Source: JAQUGA01 sp964521105 (GTDB taxonomy: Bacteria; Bacteroidota; Bacteroidia; Bacteroidales; WCHB1-69). From it: a stretch of 46,043 nucleotides of DNA. The notes under the pieces are model-generated. The model ran no database searches, was not told the DNA's origin, and worked only from the letters and a program-made list of their open reading frames with translations. This document shows, one piece after another, positions 41,260 through 46,043 of this stretch. The stretch's first letter is position 1. Every line of letters starts with the position of its first letter. The stretch spans positions 1 to 46,043 of the forward strand of contig CAZFPO010000014.1 of NCBI GenBank assembly GCA_964521105.1, in the 5' to 3' direction. The position numbers and the translations under genes are program-made.

Positions 41260-41994
41260 ATGAAGAATCGCATTAAACGTATACTGCAAAAAACACTTGG
41301 TTATCATAACTATTTGTTTGTGTTTGCATTATATGTAATTTACACCTTGCGATTTCAAAAAAAAGAAAAAGATTTTCTTTATTTTTTAAATCTGATACCT
41401 GTTAACAAATCGGCTTTAGATATTGGTGCTAATATTGGTGTTATGAGTTATTATTTATCAAAAAAACTAAAGCATCAAAAAATTTATGCTTTTGAACCTC
41501 AGCCTGATAATTTGAAGATTATAAACAAGATTATCAAATTTTTTTCGCTCAAAAATGTTTTACTTTTCGATGTTGCACTAGGAAATATTAATGGAACCAT
41601 TGAAATGGTTTTGCCAATTGAAGGCAAAGCGAAGCTTCATGGATTAAGTCATGTATGCCACGAAACTATTGAAGATTTTAATAACGGAGAAAAATGTAAC
41701 GTTCTAATAAAAACACTTGATGATATTGAAGAGTTAAAACAAATAAAAATTGGTGGTATAAAACTCGATGTTGAAAATTTTGAATTTTTTGTTTTAGAGG
41801 GAGGGAAAAACTTAATTAGTGAAAATAAGCCTATTATATACACCGAACTTTGGGAAAATCAAAATCGCGAAAAGTGCTTTGTACTTCTTCAAAATCTTGG
41901 TTACTCGTGTAAAATTTTGGTAAAAAAAGAATTGATTGATTACAATCCTGCAATCAATCATTCTCAAAATTTCTTTTTTATTCCTCTTTCTTAA
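41260..41994 (+). CDS. FkbM-family methyltransferase
   Basis: 244 aa from the ATG after the -7 element (MKNRIKRILQKTLGYHNYLF). The SAM-binding motif is SALDIGANIGVMSYYLSK with the acidic AFEPQPDN after it. The FkbM C-terminal block is GGIKLDVENFEFFVLEGG, with Asn where Gly is usual. Such enzymes O-methylate sugars or other small molecules, often in O-antigen or exopolysaccharide. Only 14 bp separate it from the flippase gene, so the two are an operon. Confidence 0.88.
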   Translation: MKNRIKRILQKTLGYHNYLFVFALYVIYTLRFQKKEKDFLYFLNLIPVNKSALDIGANIGVMSYYLSKKLKHQKIYAFEPQPDNLKIINKIIKFFSLKNVLLFDVALGNINGTIEMVLPIEGKAKLHGLSHVCHETIEDFNNGEKCNVLIKTLDDIEELKQIKIGGIKLDVENFEFFVLEGGKNLISENKPIIYTELWENQNREKCFVLLQNLGYSCKILVKKELIDYNPAINHSQNFFFIPLS

Positions 41995-42008
41995 TCTCGT
42001 TTATATAT

Positions 42009-43484
42009 ATGAAAAAGAAGTTTTTAACCAATCTTATACTACTTTTATCTTTAAATCTGTTAATAAAACCTTTTTGGATTTTAGGAATTGATCGTGCTGT
42101 TCAAAACATTGTAGGAGCCGAGGAATATGGATTTTATTATGCGGTATTTAATTTTTCTTTTTTGTTTAATATTTTTTTAGATGTAGGTTTAACCAATTTT
42201 AACAATCGAAATATTGCCCAAAACCAGCATCTGCTTAATAAGTATTTTTCGGGTATTTTGGTAATGAAAATATTACTAAGTGTTCTATACTGTATTATTA
42301 CAATAAGTGTTGGGTACATAATCGGTTACGATTCTAACCAAATGAAGTTGCTGTATATTATGGCATTTAATCAAATTATGATTTCGTTTGTATTGTATTT
42401 GCGTTCAAATTTAACAGGCTTACATCTATTTAAAACAGATAGTATTATTTCTGTTTTAGACCGATTTTTAATGATTGGATTTTGTTCTGTTTTAATTTGG
42501 GGAAATATTAACTCCATTAAATTTAATATCGAATGGTTTGTTTATGCCCAAACATTAGCCTATTTTTCAACTGCTGCTATTGCATTTTTTGTGGTAGTTC
42601 GTAAAGCTAAATTTTCGCATCTATACTGGAATACTAAGTTTTATATGGTCGTGGTTCGACAAAGTTTACCATACGCGTTACTGGTTTTACTAATGTCATT
42701 TTATAATCGAATAGACAGTGTGATGATTGAACGAATTTTACCAGTTGGTACTGGTGCTTATCAATCAGGAACTTATGCTTCTGCATACCGATTGCTTGAT
42801 GCTTCAAATATGATTGCTTACCTGTTTTCGGTTTTACTTTTACCAATCTTCTCAAAAATGATAAAGCAAAAGGAACACGTTGGTGAAATTGTGAAATTGG
42901 CTATTATATTATTAATTACCCCTGCAATTATTATTGCTATGTCGTGCTTTGCCTATCGTTTCGAGATAATGACGTTACTTTACCCACAGCATGAAATTGA
43001 ATCAATCATAAGTTATACTTCGCGTATCGAGCAATCATCGTATATTTTTGGTTTGTTGATGATTTGTTTTGTGGCTATTTCAACAACTTATATTTTTGGG
43101 TCTTTACTCACTGCAAATGGTAATTTAAAACAATTAAATATTGTTGCTGCTTCGGGAATGTTGTTTAATATTGTTGTAAACTTAATTTTAATTCCAAAAT
43201 TTATGGCTATTGGCTCGGCATGGGCTAGTTTAGTTACTCAATTTATTACGGCTGGTTTACAAATGTATTTAGCTATAAAAATTTTTAAATTTAATTTAAA
43301 CCTTAAATATGTTTTTCAATTTATAGGATTCATTTTAGGTGCTATAATTATTGTAACAATTATTAAATATTTTATCTCAAACTGGATTTTAGGAATTTTC
43401 TTGTTTTTAGTCCTTTCTGTACTTTTTGCTATGGCTACAAAAATTTTAAATATTCGCGAAATCACAAAGATTTTAAAACCTTAA
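42009..43484 (+). CDS. Polysaccharide flippase (Wzx-like, MOP superfamily)
   Basis: A 491-aa integral membrane protein with about 12-14 hydrophobic segments, for example FLTNLILLLSLNLLIKPFWILG, SLPYALLVLLMSFYNRIDSVMIE and IVTIIKYFISNWILGIFLF. The PYALLVLLMSFYNRIDSVMI stretch matches polysaccharide export proteins of the MOP superfamily, which flip lipid-linked oligosaccharides across the inner membrane. With the FkbM and GT4 genes it makes a small surface-glycan segment. No polymerase or ligase is in the window. Confidence 0.88.
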   Translation: MKKKFLTNLILLLSLNLLIKPFWILGIDRAVQNIVGAEEYGFYYAVFNFSFLFNIFLDVGLTNFNNRNIAQNQHLLNKYFSGILVMKILLSVLYCIITISVGYIIGYDSNQMKLLYIMAFNQIMISFVLYLRSNLTGLHLFKTDSIISVLDRFLMIGFCSVLIWGNINSIKFNIEWFVYAQTLAYFSTAAIAFFVVVRKAKFSHLYWNTKFYMVVVRQSLPYALLVLLMSFYNRIDSVMIERILPVGTGAYQSGTYASAYRLLDASNMIAYLFSVLLLPIFSKMIKQKEHVGEIVKLAIILLITPAIIIAMSCFAYRFEIMTLLYPQHEIESIISYTSRIEQSSYIFGLLMICFVAISTTYIFGSLLTANGNLKQLNIVAASGMLFNIVVNLILIPKFMAIGSAWASLVTQFITAGLQMYLAIKIFKFNLNLKYVFQFIGFILGAIIIVTIIKYFISNWILGIFLFLVLSVLFAMATKILNIREITKILKP

Positions 43485-43489
43485 ATATC

Positions 43490-43867
43490 ATGATTACTTT
43501 TGACGAAATTATGAAATCATTGTTTCACAACCAAATAGCTTGGTATGTGGATATGTTTGGAAAAATAAAATCAAATAAAACTACGCTTTACTTAGATAGA
43601 AATAATTGTACTTCACTCGATCATATCGAAAAATGGCTTTGCATGAACGATTTAATTAATATTGCAAAATATTTCAATAAAAATTCAGAAAAGGATTATT
43701 CAACTCTTAATAAAAAATATTCGATACAAATTAATTCATTGGGTGAACCAGAAGTATATTTAGTTGAGGGAAATTTCGCTTCATTTATCTATTTTTATAA
43801 TTATAATGACGCATTAGAAGCTATTAAAATAATGGGTAAATCAAAACTTGAAAAAATTTTTAAATAA
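43490..43867 (+). CDS. Hypothetical protein downstream of flippase
   Basis: 125 aa, starting 5 bp after the flippase stop, so almost certainly translated from the same mRNA. No signal peptide, membrane segment or known motif is visible. It has mixed charge and a hydrophobic, aromatic C-terminal patch (GNFASFIYFYNYNDALEAI). I do not recognise a family. The long palindrome after it is probably the operon terminator. Confidence 0.7.
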   Translation: MITFDEIMKSLFHNQIAWYVDMFGKIKSNKTTLYLDRNNCTSLDHIEKWLCMNDLINIAKYFNKNSEKDYSTLNKKYSIQINSLGEPEVYLVEGNFASFIYFYNYNDALEAIKIMGKSKLEKIFK

Positions 43868-43900
43868 ATAAAGCCTATCAATATTGATAGACCTTATTTA
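43865..43900. terminator. Two-way terminator between the orphan gene and sodB
   Basis: A near-perfect palindrome: 18 bases (43865-43882) pair with 43883-43900 with two mismatches, centred on CTATCAATATTGATAG. It lies between convergent genes and is bounded by A- and T-rich ends. Its start overlaps the last bases of the orphan gene. Confidence 0.65.
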
Positions 43901-43917
43901 TAGTGTTTATAAAACGA

Positions 43918-44499
43918 TTATTTCAATCTTTCTTCAATAATTTTCCAATCAATTAGTTCCCAAAACTTTTGAATATAATCAGGTCGTTTGTTTTGATAAT
44001 CTAAATAATAAGCATGTTCCCAAACATCGCATGTTAATATTGGTAAATCGCCAGAAGTTATAGGGTTGCCTGCATTACTTTCTTGTGTAATTGCTAATGT
44101 ACCGTCAGATTTTTTTACCAACCACGTCCAACCCGAACCAAATAAAGTAGCAGAAGCTTGACTAAACTTTTGTTTAAAATCTTCAAAAGAACCAAAGTGT
44201 TTGTTTAACAAGTGTGCTAATTCGCCTTTTGGTTGTTTTTCTCCTTTTAAGTTAAATTGATTCCAATAAAAAGTATGATTCCATACCTGTGCAGCATTAT
44301 TAAAAATACCTCCTTTTGCTTTTTTAATTATTTCAATTAAGCAAGTTTCATTTTCAAGCTCAGTTCCAACAACTAAATTGTTGAGGTTGTTAACATATGC
44401 CTGATGGTGTTTGCCATAATGGAATTCTAAGGTTTTTTCCGAAATAATTGGTTCTAAGGCATTTTTCTCGTAAGGTAATTGTTCTAAAATAAAAGTCAT
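43918..44499 (-). CDS. sodB: Superoxide dismutase, Fe/Mn type
   Basis: 193 aa. Metal ligands are His27, His75, Asp158 and His162 (FHYGKHH, VWNHTFYW, DVWEHAYY). The outer-sphere glutamine is Gln71 in NNAAQVWNH, the position typical of iron enzymes, not the C-terminal position of Mn enzymes; related Bacteroidales enzymes can use either metal. It removes superoxide in the cytoplasm, which fits an anaerobe that meets oxygen from time to time. Confidence 0.97.
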   Translation of the reverse strand: MTFILEQLPYEKNALEPIISEKTLEFHYGKHHQAYVNNLNNLVVGTELENETCLIEIIKKAKGGIFNNAAQVWNHTFYWNQFNLKGEKQPKGELAHLLNKHFGSFEDFKQKFSQASATLFGSGWTWLVKKSDGTLAITQESNAGNPITSGDLPILTCDVWEHAYYLDYQNKRPDYIQKFWELIDWKIIEERLK

Positions 44500-44551
44500 A
44501 ATTTTTAATTTAAGTTAAATCATTTATTATTAATATTGCAAAAAAAAATCT

Positions 44552-44749
44552 ATGAAAAGGATATATTTAATTTTTGGTTTATTTTTATTTTTGTTTTCCT
44601 GTGGTCCATCGCAAGAAGAGCTTGATAAACAACAACGAATTGATGATTCATTACACGAAATTGAGCGTGAAAATGTCATCGATAAAACAAATAGTTATTT
44701 TGATAACGACACAAATCAAAGAACTAAAAATGATTCCGTAAAACCATAG
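44552..44749 (+). CDS. Small lipoprotein
   Basis: 65 aa: a strong lipoprotein signal (MKRIYLIFGLFLFLFSC, Cys17) followed by GPSQEELDKQQRIDDSLHEI and a very polar, charged remainder. Short lipoproteins of this pattern are common in Bacteroidota and have no known function. It is divergent from sodB across a 52-bp gap with a near-consensus -7 element (TAATATTG). Confidence 0.65.
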   Translation: MKRIYLIFGLFLFLFSCGPSQEELDKQQRIDDSLHEIERENVIDKTNSYFDNDTNQRTKNDSVKP

Positions 44750-44823
44750 ATTTAACACTGAACAAATTTAAAATTGATATGTTTAGCCTTGTTTCAATTT
44801 AGATAAATTCTACATTAATTTAT

Positions 44824-44857
44824 AAAAAAAGGATAGTTTTAAAGCTACCCTTTTTTA
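44824..44857. terminator. Two-way terminator before ilvE stop
   Basis: The stem AAAAAAGGATAG / CTACCCTTTTTT has one mismatch and an 8-nt loop, with A and T runs on either side. It lies between the convergent small lipoprotein and ilvE genes. Confidence 0.75.
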
Positions 44858-44872
44858 TTAAAAAACTATATG

Positions 44873-45892
44873 TTACAAAATAATATCACACCATTTGTGA
44901 GAATCATCTACTTCGCCGTATTGAATTCCTTGTAACAACTGAAACAACTTAGTTGACCAAGGTCCAGGATTTCCGTCTTTGCTAATTTTATAAATATGAC
45001 CGGTTTCTCTATCCATTATTTCGCCAATTGGCGAAATAACAGCAGCAGTTCCGCAGGCACCAGCTTCTTCAAAAGTACTTAACTCATCAACATGAATGTG
45101 GCGTCTTTCAACTTTTAATCCCAAATCTTCGGCTAAAACACGTAAACTCATATTTGTGATAGAAGGTAAAATTGATGAAGAATCAGGGGTAATATAGGTA
45201 TTGTTTTTTATCCCAAAAAAGTTTGCAGGACCTGCTTCATCAATGTACTGTTTTTCTTTAGCTTCTAAAAAGATAGAAGCAGCATAGCCTTCATCGTGAG
45301 CACGTTCGCCAGCACGCAAACTTGCAGCATAATTACCTCCAACTTTATAACAACCTGTTCCTAGCGGTGCTGCACGGTCAAAGTCTTTAACAATTTGCAT
45401 TTTTACAGGGCGGAAACCTTCTTTAAAATAAGGACCAACCGGAGTTACAAAAACTAAAAACAAATATTCATCGGCAGGTTTTACCCCAACGCGAACGCCT
45501 GAACCTACTAAAACAGGGCGTATGTACAAAGACCCCCCACTTCCATAAGGTGGAATAAATTTTTCATTCATTTTTACGGCTGTAAAAACGGCATTTTTAA
45601 ATACCTCTTCGGTAACTTCTGCCATCATAATTCCGTAGGCAGAGCTAGCCATGCGTTTCCAGTTTTCTCTCCAACGGAAAATTCTAACTTTACCATCTTT
45701 TCCTCGAAATGCTTTTAGTCCTTCAAAAGCCTCCTGTCCATAGTGCAAACAAGTTGCAGCCATGTGTAAATTAATGTGTTCAGAAGAAGAAATTTCTAAT
45801 TCTCCCCATGACCCATTCCTATAATAACAGCGTACATTATAATCGGTTTTAATGTAGCCAAAGGAAAGGTTTTTCCAATCAATGTTGTTCAT
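44873..45892 (-). CDS. ilvE: Branched-chain amino acid aminotransferase
   Basis: A 339-aa class IV aminotransferase. The PLP lysine is Lys183 in GCYKVGGNYAAS. CLHYGQEAFEGLKAFRG and YIRPVLVGSG are typical of the longer, eukaryote-like BCAT subgroup. It transfers amino groups between leucine, isoleucine or valine and 2-oxoglutarate, in synthesis or in fermentation of branched-chain amino acids. A TAnnTTTG match lies about 135 bp upstream (46027-46034, reverse strand), so the leader may be long. Confidence 0.95.
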   Translation of the reverse strand: MNNIDWKNLSFGYIKTDYNVRCYYRNGSWGELEISSSEHINLHMAATCLHYGQEAFEGLKAFRGKDGKVRIFRWRENWKRMASSAYGIMMAEVTEEVFKNAVFTAVKMNEKFIPPYGSGGSLYIRPVLVGSGVRVGVKPADEYLFLVFVTPVGPYFKEGFRPVKMQIVKDFDRAAPLGTGCYKVGGNYAASLRAGERAHDEGYAASIFLEAKEKQYIDEAGPANFFGIKNNTYITPDSSSILPSITNMSLRVLAEDLGLKVERRHIHVDELSTFEEAGACGTAAVISPIGEIMDRETGHIYKISKDGNPGPWSTKLFQLLQGIQYGEVDDSHKWCDIIL

Positions 45893-46026
45893 GATGTTAT
45901 ATTTTAATGTTGTTTAATTTTTGCTTTTTCAGTGCCCTAAATTAGAAATTTTATTTTACAAACAGCACTTTTTTTAAAATTATAACTTTTGGCAGATTCA
46001 ACTAGCAAATGCAACTTTATTGTTTA

Positions 46027-46034
46027 CAAATTTA
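46027..46034 (-). promoter_or_regulatory. Candidate distal -7 element for ilvE
   Basis: Reverse-strand TAAATTTG fits TAnnTTTG. It would give ilvE a leader of roughly 120-130 nt; no clear leader peptide or attenuator could be recognised in it. Confidence 0.3.
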
Positions 46035-46043
46035 AAAAATATA

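Noticed and set aside
1..46043. tRNA or rRNA genes and CRISPR arrays
   Set aside because: I read the intergenic gaps and saw no cloverleaf with a TTCRANNY arm, no rRNA segment, and no regular repeat-spacer array.

Overview
The window is AT-rich and comes from an anaerobic, amino-acid-fermenting member of the Bacteroidota. Several independent signs support this. Two proteins carry a type IX secretion C-terminal sorting domain. The primary sigma factor is short (287 aa) and lacks region 1.1. Typical Bacteroidota families are present (DUF5686, DUF5723, PepSY-like repeats), and TAnnTTTG, the -7 element of Bacteroidota promoters, recurs upstream of many genes. Two runs of exactly 100 N (11691-11790 and 13762-13861) are scaffold gaps, so this is a draft or metagenome-derived scaffold. 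I see no rRNA, tRNA, CRISPR array or canonical transposase.

Lysine fermentation island (1-10544). A leftward arm carries kamD (cut by the window edge) and a MutS-like kamC. A rightward arm carries atoD, a class III aminotransferase best read as kat, kce, a small four-helix-bundle gene, two tandem kdd copies, kamA and a P-loop kamB-like gene. Together these give: lysine -> beta-lysine (KamA) -> 3,5-diaminohexanoate (KamDE, adenosylcobalamin and PLP) -> 5-amino-3-oxohexanoate (Kdd) -> 3-aminobutyryl-CoA plus acetoacetate (Kce) -> acetoacetyl-CoA plus glutamate (Kat), with AtoD as one half of the CoA transferase that activates acetoacetate. No kal (3-aminobutyryl-CoA ammonia lyase) is visible. 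Between kce and kdd1 the four-helix-bundle ORF sits inside imperfect inverted repeats of about 70 bp, like the intervening sequences known from 23S rRNA genes.

Housekeeping block (10541-19828): a LysM glucosaminidase, rsmG (gapped), an MFS transporter and a DUF4349 protein (falsely joined across a gap), rpsO, pnp, rpoD, rpe, an S4-domain protein and inorganic pyrophosphatase. A nested palindromic repeat lies between the convergent rpe and S4 genes.

Envelope and surface block (19907-30773): a DUF5686 protein, a serine hydrolase, a lipoprotein/DUF5723 pair, then a cobalamin riboswitch (26706-26870) heading two T9SS-sorted secreted proteins, one built of an exact 140-residue duplication. A small basic lipoprotein candidate and an M23/LysM endopeptidase follow. 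The riboswitch fits the B12 dependence of KamDE at the start of the window.

Leftward run (41174-30781): glycosyltransferase, coaD, a thioredoxin-like protein, rel/spoT, a Fur-family regulator, purA, a PepSY-repeat secreted protein, rdgB and an unusual peptide deformylase-like lipoprotein. The right end (41260-46043) has an FkbM methyltransferase, a Wzx-like flippase and an orphan gene, then sodB, a small lipoprotein and ilvE.

Strongest leads: the inverted-repeat-flanked four-helix-bundle element inside a catabolic operon, the riboswitch-controlled T9SS pair, the predicted extracytoplasmic deformylase, and the Kat-type lysine pathway with duplicated kdd.
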